A program made the translations under genes and the position numbers. Under the pieces are notes generated by a model, which saw only the letters and a list, made by a program, of their open reading frames with translations, ran no database searches and was not told where the DNA came from. Positions 16,582-24,984 of a stretch of DNA of 64,000 nt are shown here, piece after piece. Origin of the DNA: JAJDUF01 sp965238265 (GTDB taxonomy: Bacteria > Chloroflexota > UBA11872 > UBA12225 > JAJDUF01). The stretch covers positions 1,736,001 through 1,800,000 of the forward strand of contig OZ250185.1 of the NCBI GenBank assembly GCA_965238265.1. The letters are read 5' to 3'. The stretch's first letter is position 1. Every line of letters begins with the position of its first letter.

Positions 16582-18369
16582 CTACTCGGCCCGGGCGGCT
16601 ACGGCCAGTGCGACCGTAGCGCCTTTCTTCACCACAGAGTCGCCGGGGGGAAACTGCGAGATGACTGTGCCGGGCGGACGGGTGTTGTCCGGTTGGTCTA
16701 CGCGGTGGACACCTAAACCCACGCGGCCCAACGCCGCACCGGCATCGTGGATGTTCTGGCCGATGAGATGGGGAACCCTGATCGGCTGTGGTCCCTGGCT
16801 CACGACGATCCGCACGGTCGACTCCGCAGGGGTGCGTTCACCGTCTGCGGGCGCTTGGGCCAGCACCACGCCAGCCGCCACGGTCTCGCTGAACGCTTGT
16901 TCGATCTCCACTTTGAGCCTAAGCGCTTCCAACGCTTTGATAGCGTCTGCGAGGGGCATGCCGACGACCGAGGGCATTGCGAGTTCTCGCGGCCCCAGGC
17001 TCACCACCAGCTCGACCTGCTCACCCGGGCGCAACGCCTGCAAGGCGAGCGGGAACTGGCTGATGATCTCACCCGCTTCGTATTGATCGGAGTGCTCTTC
17101 CTTGAGCGTAAACGGCAGGTTGCGCTCTTTCAGCCACGGCTCGGCCTGCTCCAGCTTCAGCCCGACCAACTGCGGCACGAGTGCTTCATCGCCGGTGAGG
17201 GGCAGCGTTGGCGAGGGGATTGGTGAGGGCTGTGCGGCCGGTGTGGCGGTCGGAGCTGCGACCGTCGGCACGGCGGGCGTGGGCCGCTCGAAGGGAGCCG
17301 GAGTGATGGGAGTGGGGTTGAACGAGCGGAGGAAAGACAGCCCAGCACCGGCCAAGACGATGATGAACGCGATGAATACCAGAGCAAGGAGCACGGTGCC
17401 CATCGCCCCACTCCCCGCCGCGCCCCCTGGATTTGGCAGTGCTGCCGGTTGCGGTGCTTGCGCCGGCGGCTCGTAGTCGTCCTCCGGCTCCGGTTGCTGC
17501 TCCCTCGGATCGTGCTGCGACCTAAAGCGTTGCGTCCGGTGCTCCTCGACGATGGCCTCGGCCAGCTCTATCCCGTCTACGAAGCGTGCCTGTGGGTCCG
17601 CTGCGGTGGTGTCGAGCACCAAACGCCGGATGTCGGGTGGGACCTCGGTGGGGAACTCCCACACGGGATCGGGTCGAGATTGCGCTGCCTCATCCACGTC
17701 CGGCGCGTCAGAGGTTGCTCTGCGGAACGGCGAGCGGCCGGTGAGCAATTCGTACAGGATGATGCCGAGCGCATAGACATCGGACTCTGCGGTGGCTGGC
17801 TCACCGGCCAGCTGCTCCGGGGCCAAATATGCCGAGCGGCGTGCTACGGCTGCATCGGGCCGGCGTCGTTCCCCGGCGGTGGCGCTGACGAGACCAAAGT
17901 CCCCCACCTTGGGACGGCGGTCCATTGTGAACAGTACGTCGCTCGGCCTGAGATCGCCATGGATCAGGCCGCGGCTGTGAGCGTGACCCACTCCGGTGGC
18001 GATAGCGTAGGTCAGCTTGAGCGCCTGATCGAGCGCCAGGGGCGCCTCGCGCTCGATGTACTCGGCCAGGCTCCCACCAGGAAGATACTCCACGACGAGG
18101 TAGGGGTGGCCTTGCTCTTCACCAAGATCGTAGACCGGAATGACCCGGTCGTGTGCCAGGCGCGAGGCGCGGTAGGCCTGCTGCTGGAAGCGGGCACGCA
18201 CCGCATGGGAGGCGGCGAGATGGCGGCGGAGCAGCTTTACCGCAACGGTGCGCTGCTCGGTGTGGTCCGTCGCCCGAAAGACCTCCGTGACACTCCCGGC
18301 GCCGATCCGTTCTTCTAGCTCGTATCGGTCACCCAGGAGCCGCGCCGTGCGCGTAGCTGAGTCATCCAT
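16582..18369 (-). CDS. PASTA-domain Ser/Thr protein kinase with degraded active site
   Basis: PknB-type receptor kinase of the cell envelope. The kinase domain (about 16-270) is followed by a Pro-rich juxtamembrane region, one transmembrane helix (GTVLLALVFIAFIIVLAGAGLSFL, about 322-345), and three extracellular PASTA repeats. Those begin near LVPQLVGLKLEQA, LAMPSVVGMPLADA and IRVPHLIGQNIHDA. The Gly loop (IGAGSVTEVF), Lys45 (VAVK), Asp139 and DFG (157-159) are kept. Four normally conserved positions differ. The αC Glu appears to be Gln64, HRD is HGD, the catalytic-loop Lys is Arg141, and the Mg-binding Asn is Asp144. It may be weakly active or a pseudokinase. It is separated from smc by a 117-bp gap holding a hairpin element. 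Confidence 0.9.
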   Translation of the reverse strand: MDDSATRTARLLGDRYELEERIGAGSVTEVFRATDHTEQRTVAVKLLRRHLAASHAVRARFQQQAYRASRLAHDRVIPVYDLGEEQGHPYLVVEYLPGGSLAEYIEREAPLALDQALKLTYAIATGVGHAHSRGLIHGDLRPSDVLFTMDRRPKVGDFGLVSATAGERRRPDAAVARRSAYLAPEQLAGEPATAESDVYALGIILYELLTGRSPFRRATSDAPDVDEAAQSRPDPVWEFPTEVPPDIRRLVLDTTAADPQARFVDGIELAEAIVEEHRTQRFRSQHDPREQQPEPEDDYEPPAQAPQPAALPNPGGAAGSGAMGTVLLALVFIAFIIVLAGAGLSFLRSFNPTPITPAPFERPTPAVPTVAAPTATPAAQPSPIPSPTLPLTGDEALVPQLVGLKLEQAEPWLKERNLPFTLKEEHSDQYEAGEIISQFPLALQALRPGEQVELVVSLGPRELAMPSVVGMPLADAIKALEALRLKVEIEQAFSETVAAGVVLAQAPADGERTPAESTVRIVVSQGPQPIRVPHLIGQNIHDAGAALGRVGLGVHRVDQPDNTRPPGTVISQFPPGDSVVKKGATVALAVAARAE

Positions 18370-18436
18370 GCCACTTCGCTCCCTAGGTTAACGGCTGGCG
18401 CCCACTACGTTGCCTCGACTGAGCGGCCGGTGACGT

Positions 18437-18480
18437 GCCACAAGCTGCACGGATGGTGGGAGGGGTGGTGCAGCTTTGGC
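18437..18480. repeat. Hairpin element, intergenic copy between pknB-like gene and smc
   Basis: Arms GCCA+AAGCTGCAC (18437-18450, one bulged base) and GTGCAGCTT+TGGC (18468-18480) enclose a 17-nt loop ending GGGTG directly before GTGC. This is the same loop edge as at 6899, 11897 and 23443. Confidence 0.7.
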
Positions 18481-18486
18481 TCGTCA

Positions 18487-21400
18487 TCAGCCGGCGGCAG
18501 CCGCCGGTGCGGCGGCTGCCCGCGCGCCGCGTATCGAGCGCAGCGAGATGACTTGTGATACTCCATCGTCGGTGGCGGACACGCCATAGAGCGCATCCGC
18601 ACGCTCCATAGTAACGCGATTATGGGTAATCACCAGAAACTGAGTCTCCTGGGCCAATTCTTCTAACGCCTCACAGAAACGCACGACGTTGGTTTCGTCA
18701 AGGGCAGCATCAACCTCGTCCAGGACGCAGAAAAGCGTCGGGCGGGCGCGCAGCAAGGCGAAGAGCAGGGCAGCCGATGCCAGTGCCCGCTCGCCCCCCG
18801 AAAGGGCCGCGAGCGGCTGGCGGCGCCGGCCGGGGAGGCGCACATCAAGCTCGATACCGCCGTCCGGGGTGTCATCCTCCAAGATCAGTCGGCCCTCGCC
18901 GCCCAGCAGACGCCCGCAGTAGTCACGAAAATGTTCGCCAACGACTTCGATGTTGCGGCTGAACTCGCGCGCGAGGCGCTGATCCACTTCGGCACGCAAT
19001 TGTTCGAGCCGCCGGGCCGTCGCCTCGATGTCGTTCAATTGGGTCGTCAGATGCTCCAGGCGGGCGGCCAGCGCCGCATGCTCTTCGACCGCCATCTGGT
19101 TGATCGGCCCGAGGTTGTGCAAGCGCCGCCGGAGCCGCTCGGCGGTCTCGCGTAGCTGCGCCGGGGATGAGCGGGCCGGTGTCAGCTCCGTCGGCACAGC
19201 GCCCAGATCGCGCTCGGCTTGCTCACGGAGCGCCGCGCGCCGCTCCTCCAGCGCCTGCAAGCGTGTCTCTGCCGCCTCGCCGCGGCTGGCGAGCGTGGCG
19301 GCGTGGGCGCGGGCCGCGGAGAGAGCATCCGACGCCTCTTGGAGCGCTCGCTCGGCTGCGCTGACGGCGCGTTGATGCTCGCGCAACGCTTGCTCGGCGG
19401 CGGCAAGCTCCGTCTTGGCCGCGGCGAGGGCCGCGCGATGCCGGTCAACCGTCTGCTCCTGCGCGGCGGCTGCGGCGCGGGCGGCGCGCTCGCGTTCGTC
19501 GTCGGCTTCCTGCGCGGCGTGGGACGCGCTGCGGGTGGCGGCCTCCACTTGCGCCGCCGCCGTCTGTGCAGCCTGCCTGGCCACTGCGGCCTCCGTCTGC
19601 ACGGTCGCTTTGGTGGACCGCAGCTGGTGCAGCGACTCCTTCGCCTGACGGTCTATCGCCGTGCGGGTGGCCGTCTGCACTTGCGCGGCGGCGAGGGTGT
19701 GCTCGGCCTCCCGTTGGGCCGCTGTGTACTCTGCCTCGTCCGAATCGCATTCTGCACGGCTGCGTTCGGTCCGCTCCGTGAGACTGCCCCACCACTGTTG
19801 GTCGCGCTGGAGGCGCTCCTGGGTCTGCTGCGCCTTCTGGAGCTGTGTGTCGGCCCGGTCTCGTTGTCGTTGTGCCTGGCGCAGGTCGAGACGCTGGGCG
19901 CGCTCCGACTGCACGATAGCCGCGAGCCTGGCCCGGCGCTCCTCCACCACCGCCAGCTGTTCTTGGTGCTCGCGTTCCCAGCGCGCTACCGCAGCGTTGC
20001 ATTCGCGGAGCTGCCGTTCACGGGTGAGCACGGCTATTTCATCGGGTGCCGCATTGCCCGCCGTGATGGTCCCCGGCGTCTCCACAAGCTCACCGCGCTC
20101 GGTGACGAACCGAATGCCGGCCTCGAGGGGTACCTGCTGCACCAAGTCGAGCGCCCGGTCCAGGCTCTTCACGAGGTAGGTCCGACCGAGCACCCCCGCG
20201 AGGATCGGTACAGCCTCCGGCTCGCACTCGACGAGTTCGTCGAGCCAGCGCCCCCCGGTCAGTGAAGGGCGATCAGTGGCCGCCCGCTGCTCCTGGGCCA
20301 GCCGGCTTTGGGATACGAAGGTGGTGCGCGGCCCGCCGTGCGTGGCGAGGTCGGTCGCGAGCCGGCCGGCAGTCGCCAGATCTTCGACCAGACGCCAGCG
20401 CAGGGCGGCGCCCAGGGCCGCTGCAACGGCGACCTCCAGGGCCGCCGGTACGCGCAGCCGCTCGACCAGCGCTGGCGCGGCTGTGCCACCAGCAGTCCCG
20501 GTGTGTACTGCGGCGCCCTCGGCAGCGACGTCGGTCAGTACGTTGAGGCGCGTACGCGCGGCCGCCAATGCGCGGTCGGCTTTCTGTAGCTTGTGTTCCC
20601 CCCGCGCCCCGGCGTCCTGGGCCGCGCGACGCTGGCCGGTTATCTCGGCGAGGCGACCGCGACGGGCGTGCAGCGCCGCCGCCGCCTCGTCGCGGGTCTG
20701 TTGCGTGTGCTGCCGGCGGCGATCATGCTCGGTCAGCGCGTCGGCAATGTGCGCTAACTCGGTCTGCGCGTCCTTCTGATCCTTAGCGATCCCGGCGCGG
20801 CGGCGCGCCACGCCGCGGAGTCCTTCTTTCGCTTGCGCGCGCCGCTGGCGGGCCGCCGCCTCGCCAGCCTTCGCGCTCTCCACCGCCAGAGAGGCTTCCC
20901 GTTCGGACGTTTCGGCCGCCATGGTTTGGGCGGCGAGCGTTGCCAATTGCGCCTGCCGCCGCTTGGCTTGCTCCTGCACTGCGGCCGCGGCGGCCCGCAA
21001 GCCGGGGAGCGCTTGCTTGGCGCTGGCTGCGCGCGCGGCGGCGGCCGCGGCGGCCTGCTGCCGGGTGGCCACCTCCCGTTGCGCTGCTTCTTGCCTCGCT
21101 TCGGCGGCAGCTACGTCGCGCTCGTGCCGGATGACTGCCTGTTGCGCTTGCCGGGCCAGGGCGGCGTGGTCGGCCGTCTGTCCTGACGTGCCCAGAGCCG
21201 CAGGTTTGGCAACGCCAGCCTGCGGCTCTGGCGTGTCACCGGCGCTCCTTAGCGCCATCACCGTACTGCGAGCCGCTGCCATGCGCTGCGCTGCTTGCGC
21301 CACCGCCTCGTCTGCGGCAGCCTGGGCTTCCTTCGCTGCGGTGACAGTTGCGGTGAGGTCGGTAAGCAGGCGGCTGGTCTCCCAAAGCTCGTGTGTGAGC

Positions 21401-22095
21401 CACTCGCCGAGTGTGGCTTGCCACCGCTCGCGCAAGCGCGTTTCCTGCTCGGTCCGGCGAGCTTGGCGGCGCAGCGCTGCGACACGTGGTTTCAGCTCAA
21501 GCACGAGGTCTGCGACGCGAGCCGCGTTGCGCCGTGCCTCGGCAATCTTGTGCTCGGATTCGGTGCGTTGCAGACGGTACTGGCGCACGCCCGAGGCGCC
21601 CTCGAACAGCTCGCGTCGCTGGGCCGGTTTCAGACTGAGCGCCTGATCGGCCAAGCCTTGCGCCACCAAGGCGTGCCCATCCGGGCCGAGGCCGCCATGC
21701 GCCAGGAGCTCAAGGAGGTCGCGGAGCCGCACGCGGCTCTTGTTCAGGATGTACTCACTCTCGCCGGAGCGGAAGGCGCGGCGGCCGACGACGACCTCCC
21801 GGAAGGCGACCGGCAGCCAGGTGTCCTCGTTATTGAGCGTGAGCTGCACGTCGGCCAGCCCCACGGGAGCGCGGCCATTGCCGCTCGCGAACACCACGTC
21901 CTCGGCGCTCCCGATACGCAGGGCGCGGGGGCTTTGGCTGCCCAGCACCCAGCGGATGGCATCGGCCACGTTGCTCTTGCCGGACCCGTTGGGGCCGACA
22001 ATGGCCGTCACGCCGGGCGCGAACTCCAAGAGCGTGCGCGTGGCAAAGCTCTTGAAGCCCTGAATGGTGAGGGACTGTAGTCGCACACTACTCAT
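18487..22095 (-). CDS. smc: Chromosome segregation SMC protein
   Basis: Structural maintenance of chromosomes ATPase, the core of the bacterial condensin with ScpA/ScpB. The N-terminal head holds FKSFATRTLLEF and Walker A GPNGSGKSNVADAIRWVLG (about 33-50). Two long Ala/Gln/Glu-rich coiled coils flank a hinge (about 510-650, with ERLRVPAALEVAVAAALG). The C-terminal head has LSGGERALASAALLFALL and Walker B LFCVLDEVDAALDE. Length (1202 aa) is normal. The gene overlaps rnc by 8 bp, the classical rnc-smc pair. Residues about 288-301 (PEPQAGVAKPAALG-like) interrupt the coiled coil and are encoded by a perfect 13-bp-arm hairpin (21192-21231). Confidence 0.97.
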   Translation of the reverse strand: MSSVRLQSLTIQGFKSFATRTLLEFAPGVTAIVGPNGSGKSNVADAIRWVLGSQSPRALRIGSAEDVVFASGNGRAPVGLADVQLTLNNEDTWLPVAFREVVVGRRAFRSGESEYILNKSRVRLRDLLELLAHGGLGPDGHALVAQGLADQALSLKPAQRRELFEGASGVRQYRLQRTESEHKIAEARRNAARVADLVLELKPRVAALRRQARRTEQETRLRERWQATLGEWLTHELWETSRLLTDLTATVTAAKEAQAAADEAVAQAAQRMAAARSTVMALRSAGDTPEPQAGVAKPAALGTSGQTADHAALARQAQQAVIRHERDVAAAEARQEAAQREVATRQQAAAAAAARAASAKQALPGLRAAAAAVQEQAKRRQAQLATLAAQTMAAETSEREASLAVESAKAGEAAARQRRAQAKEGLRGVARRRAGIAKDQKDAQTELAHIADALTEHDRRRQHTQQTRDEAAAALHARRGRLAEITGQRRAAQDAGARGEHKLQKADRALAAARTRLNVLTDVAAEGAAVHTGTAGGTAAPALVERLRVPAALEVAVAAALGAALRWRLVEDLATAGRLATDLATHGGPRTTFVSQSRLAQEQRAATDRPSLTGGRWLDELVECEPEAVPILAGVLGRTYLVKSLDRALDLVQQVPLEAGIRFVTERGELVETPGTITAGNAAPDEIAVLTRERQLRECNAAVARWEREHQEQLAVVEERRARLAAIVQSERAQRLDLRQAQRQRDRADTQLQKAQQTQERLQRDQQWWGSLTERTERSRAECDSDEAEYTAAQREAEHTLAAAQVQTATRTAIDRQAKESLHQLRSTKATVQTEAAVARQAAQTAAAQVEAATRSASHAAQEADDERERAARAAAAAQEQTVDRHRAALAAAKTELAAAEQALREHQRAVSAAERALQEASDALSAARAHAATLASRGEAAETRLQALEERRAALREQAERDLGAVPTELTPARSSPAQLRETAERLRRRLHNLGPINQMAVEEHAALAARLEHLTTQLNDIEATARRLEQLRAEVDQRLAREFSRNIEVVGEHFRDYCGRLLGGEGRLILEDDTPDGGIELDVRLPGRRRQPLAALSGGERALASAALLFALLRARPTLFCVLDEVDAALDETNVVRFCEALEELAQETQFLVITHNRVTMERADALYGVSATDDGVSQVISLRSIRGARAAAAPAAAAG
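21192..21231. repeat. Hairpin element inside smc
   Basis: Perfect arms CCAGAGCCGCAGG (21192-21204) and CCTGCGGCTCTGG (21219-21231) enclose a 14-nt loop that itself contains TGGC/GCCA. It shares the AGCCGCA/TGCGGCT stem core with the other elements but not their GGTG loop end, so it may be a separate subtype. Confidence 0.8.
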
Positions 22096-22816
22096 CGGGG
22101 TGGGTCTGGTCCACCAGCGGCTGCCACCGTTCGAGGGTCTGCTGGGCCGCCGCTTGCTCGGCTCGCTGCTTGCTCGGCCCCGTGCCCCGCATCGCTACCT
22201 CAGCACCGATGCGTACCTCGACCTCGAACTCTTTAGCGTGGTCCGGACCGAGGGCATTGACCACCTGGTACGTCGGCGTCAGCCCTCGCGCCGCTTGGGC
22301 AAGCTCCTGCAAGAGCGATTTCGAGTCCTTGCCGGGAGCGTCGGTATCGGCGGCAAGCACCCGCTTCAGCTCCGGGACGAGCAGGCGGGCCACAAGCGAC
22401 CGCGCAGTATCCCAGCCGAGGTCTAGGTAGACAGCGCCGATAACCGCCTCCAGCGCCCCGGCCAACAGGCTCGGCCTGGAGCGCCCGCCGGCTGCGTCTT
22501 CCCCTTTGCTGATACGGAGATAGGCTCCCAGGTGCAGGCCGTGGGCTACCTCTGCCAACACGGTCGCGCGCACCACGGCCGCGCGCAACGTCGTCAGCTG
22601 GCCCTCGGCGCGTTCCGGGTGCGTTTGGTACAAGTGGTCGCTCACCGCCAACTCGATGACCGCATCGCCCAGGAACTCCAGTCGCTCGTTAGGCTCGGCG
22701 ATGGTCGGGTCCTCGTTCAGGATCGAACGATGGGTCAGTGCCACCTGCAAGAGGTCGCGGTCCACCTGGGGCACGGCTAAGGCGCAAGCAAGGTGCGCTA
22801 TGTCCTCAATCATCAA
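22088..22816 (-). CDS. rnc: Ribonuclease III
   Basis: Double-strand-specific endoribonuclease for rRNA and mRNA processing. The catalytic signature is NERLEFLGDAVIELAVSDHLY near 43-63, with a second acidic block GALEAVIGAVYLDLGWD near 118-134. A C-terminal double-stranded-RNA-binding domain contains DSKSLLQELAQAARGLTPTYQVVNALGPDHAKEFEVEVRIG and SKQRAEQAAAQQTLERW. Length (242 aa) is normal. Its 3' end overlaps the smc start by 8 bp, so the two are translationally coupled. It is divergent from the isomerase gene at 22994. Confidence 0.97.
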   Translation of the reverse strand: MMIEDIAHLACALAVPQVDRDLLQVALTHRSILNEDPTIAEPNERLEFLGDAVIELAVSDHLYQTHPERAEGQLTTLRAAVVRATVLAEVAHGLHLGAYLRISKGEDAAGGRSRPSLLAGALEAVIGAVYLDLGWDTARSLVARLLVPELKRVLAADTDAPGKDSKSLLQELAQAARGLTPTYQVVNALGPDHAKEFEVEVRIGAEVAMRGTGPSKQRAEQAAAQQTLERWQPLVDQTHPDE

Positions 22817-22993
22817 TCGTCCGATTATAACGAAGCGTGCGAGCCGTCCCTATGCAGCGCCGTTCCGACAGCATGGTAGTATCCAGCGCCCCCGACGGAA
22901 ATAGCGCTGCTTCCGTACCGCTGGAGGCGGGTGGGGGTAGGTGTGCTCGTCCACGCGAAAACCTACCCTTGTCGGGAGAGGGAGAGGGCACGG

Positions 22994-24115
22994 GTGAATC
23001 TCGACGATCCAGGAGCCTACGCGACCGCGGACCCCCAGCAGATGGGCCGCCTCATTGCGGCGCTGCCGGCCCATTGCGCTGCCGCTTGGCACGCTGCACG
23101 GGCCGCGTTGCAGTTGCCCGCAGCCTATCAGCAGCCGGCCCAAGTCGTCGTGCTGGGCATGGGTGGCTCGGCGATTGGCGCTGACTTGGTGCGCGGCCTC
23201 TACCTCGACCGGCTCCCGGCGCCGCTGCAAGTCGTGCGTAGCTACGAGCCGCCTGCCTATGTCGGCCCGCAGACGCTGGTCATCGCCTGCTCGCACTCTG
23301 GCAATACGGCCGAAACCCTGGCAGCGTTTGCCGGAGCCGAGCGTCGGGGCGCCAAGCTGATCGCGATTACCACCGGGGGCCAGCTTGCCGACCGGGCGCA
23401 ACGGGCGGGTATCCCGCTCGTCAAATACACCTGCCCCTTGCCCGCCAGGTCTGCACAATCCGCTAGAAGTCAAGGTGGTGCCGGCCTGACGCGGCAAGCG
23501 CAGCCACGGGCGGCGCTGGGTTACTCGTTTACGGCGGTGCTGGCCGTCCTGCACGCGGTCGGCTGGGCACCGGACGCTGGGGAGGACTTGCCGGCGGCGC
23601 TCGACGCTGTGCGGTCGGTCGGTGCCGAGTATGCTCCCCAGCGGCCGGAAGCGACGAACCGCGCCAAGCAGCTGGCGCGGCGTTTGCGGCAGCGCGTACC
23701 GATTGTGTACGGAGCGGGCTGGCTCGCGGAGGTAGCCCGCCGCTGGAAGGCCCAGTGCAACGAGAACGCCAAGCAATGGGCGTTCTACGAGGAGCTACCC
23801 GAGCTTAACCACAACGCGGTCGAGGGCTACCGTCTTCCGACGGCTGACACCGCGCCGCTCACGGTGGTGTCCCTGGAGTCCGACTGCTATCCGCCGGCAA
23901 TCCGCCAACGCGCGGCCATCACGCGCCGCGTCCTCGCCGAGCGGGCCGTCCCTTGCGAGGTCGTCACCATCGCCGGACCCAACCGGCTCGCGGAGGTGCT
24001 CACCGCTGTCCACCTCGGTGATTGGACCTCGTACTACCTGGCGCTGCTCAATGGCGTTGACCCCACGCCGGTTCCTACGCTCGAGTGGCTCAAAGCGGAG
24101 CTGGAACGGGAGTGA
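22994..24115 (+). CDS. SIS-domain bifunctional phosphoglucose/phosphomannose isomerase
   Basis: Cytosolic aldose-ketose isomerase of the archaeal/Chloroflexota PGI/PMI type. The GTG start at 22994 is chosen because it gives the family N-terminus VNLDDPGAYA and follows a GGGAGAGGGAGAGGG tract. Motifs: VVVLGMGGSAIGADLVRGLY, IACSHSGNTAETLAAF, IAITTGGQLAD, then QPRAALGYSFTAVL, YGAGWLAEVARRWKAQCNENAK and ELNHNAVEGY. Between PLP and QPRAALGY the protein carries about 18 extra residues (ARSAQSARSQGGAGLTRQ) not expected in the family. They correspond to a hairpin element at 23443-23491. The C-terminus (LLNGVDPTPVPTLEWLKAEL) is typical. Confidence 0.93.
   Translation: MNLDDPGAYATADPQQMGRLIAALPAHCAAAWHAARAALQLPAAYQQPAQVVVLGMGGSAIGADLVRGLYLDRLPAPLQVVRSYEPPAYVGPQTLVIACSHSGNTAETLAAFAGAERRGAKLIAITTGGQLADRAQRAGIPLVKYTCPLPARSAQSARSQGGAGLTRQAQPRAALGYSFTAVLAVLHAVGWAPDAGEDLPAALDAVRSVGAEYAPQRPEATNRAKQLARRLRQRVPIVYGAGWLAEVARRWKAQCNENAKQWAFYEELPELNHNAVEGYRLPTADTAPLTVVSLESDCYPPAIRQRAAITRRVLAERAVPCEVVTIAGPNRLAEVLTAVHLGDWTSYYLALLNGVDPTPVPTLEWLKAELERE
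23443..23491. repeat. Hairpin element inserted in the isomerase reading frame
   Basis: Arms 23443-23456 and 23478-23491 pair at 12 of 14 positions, counting one wobble, around a 21-nt loop. The loop AATCCGCTAGAA...AGGTG matches the pfkB element at both ends (AATCCG and AGGTG, then GTGC). Stem sequence differs from the pfkB copy but stays largely paired. Confidence 0.85.
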
Positions 24116-24306
24116 GCTGCCCTCACGCCTCACCCCCGGCCGCCCTCTCGGAAGGCTTTTTAGCCACAGAGAACACAGAGAGCACAGAGTAGGGGCTACA
24201 GCATGCTGTAGCCCTGTCCCCCTGCGGAGCGGGGGGGCTGTAGGGGCGCCCCCTACCATGACCGGGGGCAACCACCAGGGTTGCCTCTACAGCACCGGCC
24301 CTGGCC
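24116..24306. repeat. Spacer built of four dispersed repeats
   Basis: In order: a C-rich CACCCCCGGCC tract; the TTTTTAGCCACAGAG... element (24149-24189), almost identical to 38916-38955; a CTACAGCATGCTGTAG palindrome; and the CCCCCTGCGGAGCGGGGG element. A GGGCAACCACCAGGGTTGCC hairpin, resembling one near 50960, ends the spacer. No gene is seen. Confidence 0.75.
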
Positions 24307-24879
24307 CTACTCGATGGGCGCCACGAACTTGCGGCTGCGTGTGTCGAGCGCTTCGACGTCGGGAATGATGAAGCGGTTTCCGTCCACGTCCTCAAGCTGG
24401 ACCGTCTTGGGCGCGAGCCAGAGCACTGTATCCGGACTCCACTTGACGACGAAGTCGCGCACTCCGCGTTCCGTCTCGACGTCCCAGTACATCGTGCGGT
24501 ACTCCTGACGCACGCGGCGAATACGGCTGATAGCGGTGACCCGGTAGAACCGCGCCAGCTCTTCGGCAACCAGCTGCTGTGACTCGGCGTCTAGCCGGTC
24601 TGCCGCCTCAATCAGGCAGGCTTCCTTGCCCTTCCCATCGAGGATGGACAGGTACCGGCGCTGGTCGCTCAAGGGGAAGGCGCAGACGACCTTCGCCCGC
24701 AGCACCGAGCGGTCGCCGTCAATCGTGGCCCGCAGGACGCCATGTGGTCCCCGGAACAGGTGTACCCGTGTCGGATCAATGACGCTAGCGGCCCCGGCAA
24801 CCGCCAACGCGCCCGGCGGAGACGGCTCCGGGGCAAGCGCGTCCGTAGTATCTTGGTCCAGAACTGTGGTGTCGCTCAT
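24307..24879 (-). CDS. DUF1854 domain-containing protein
   Basis: Small soluble protein of the DUF1854 family, function unknown. Recognised by VVCAFPLSDQRRYLSILDGKGKEACLI, the L..ELARFYRVTAISRIRRV block and YWDVETERGVRDFVVKW, with the acidic end VQLEDVDGNRFIIPDVEALD. AAGGAGCC precedes ATG 24879. It is encoded 105 bp downstream of an ABC exporter on the same strand. This pairing recurs in bacteria, where the pair has been annotated as associated with cyanophycin metabolism. No cyanophycin gene is in this window, so that role is untested here. The N-terminal 35 residues are Ala/Pro-rich and probably disordered. Confidence 0.82.
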   Translation of the reverse strand: MSDTTVLDQDTTDALAPEPSPPGALAVAGAASVIDPTRVHLFRGPHGVLRATIDGDRSVLRAKVVCAFPLSDQRRYLSILDGKGKEACLIEAADRLDAESQQLVAEELARFYRVTAISRIRRVRQEYRTMYWDVETERGVRDFVVKWSPDTVLWLAPKTVQLEDVDGNRFIIPDVEALDTRSRKFVAPIE

Positions 24880-24984
24880 GATCTTGGCTCCTTGTTACTC
24901 CTCACCCTCCAGCCCGCTATAGTCCCCCCGCTGTGCAGGGGGACAGGGCTACAGCATGCTGCACCCCTACGCGCTGGTCCTGCG
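24880..24984. repeat. Spacer with inverted GGGG-stem repeat
   Basis: Holds the CCCCCGCTGTGCAGGGGGACAGG element followed by the GCTACAGCATGCTGCA palindrome, in the opposite orientation to the copy at 24194-24247. It lies between the ABC gene and the DUF1854 gene and does not show a T-tract. Confidence 0.65.

Noticed and set aside
19219..20265. Long plus-strand open frame antisense to smc
   Set aside because: It mirrors the high-GC smc coding sequence, is Arg/Leu/Gly-rich and has no family motif; smc on the minus strand has all SMC motifs.
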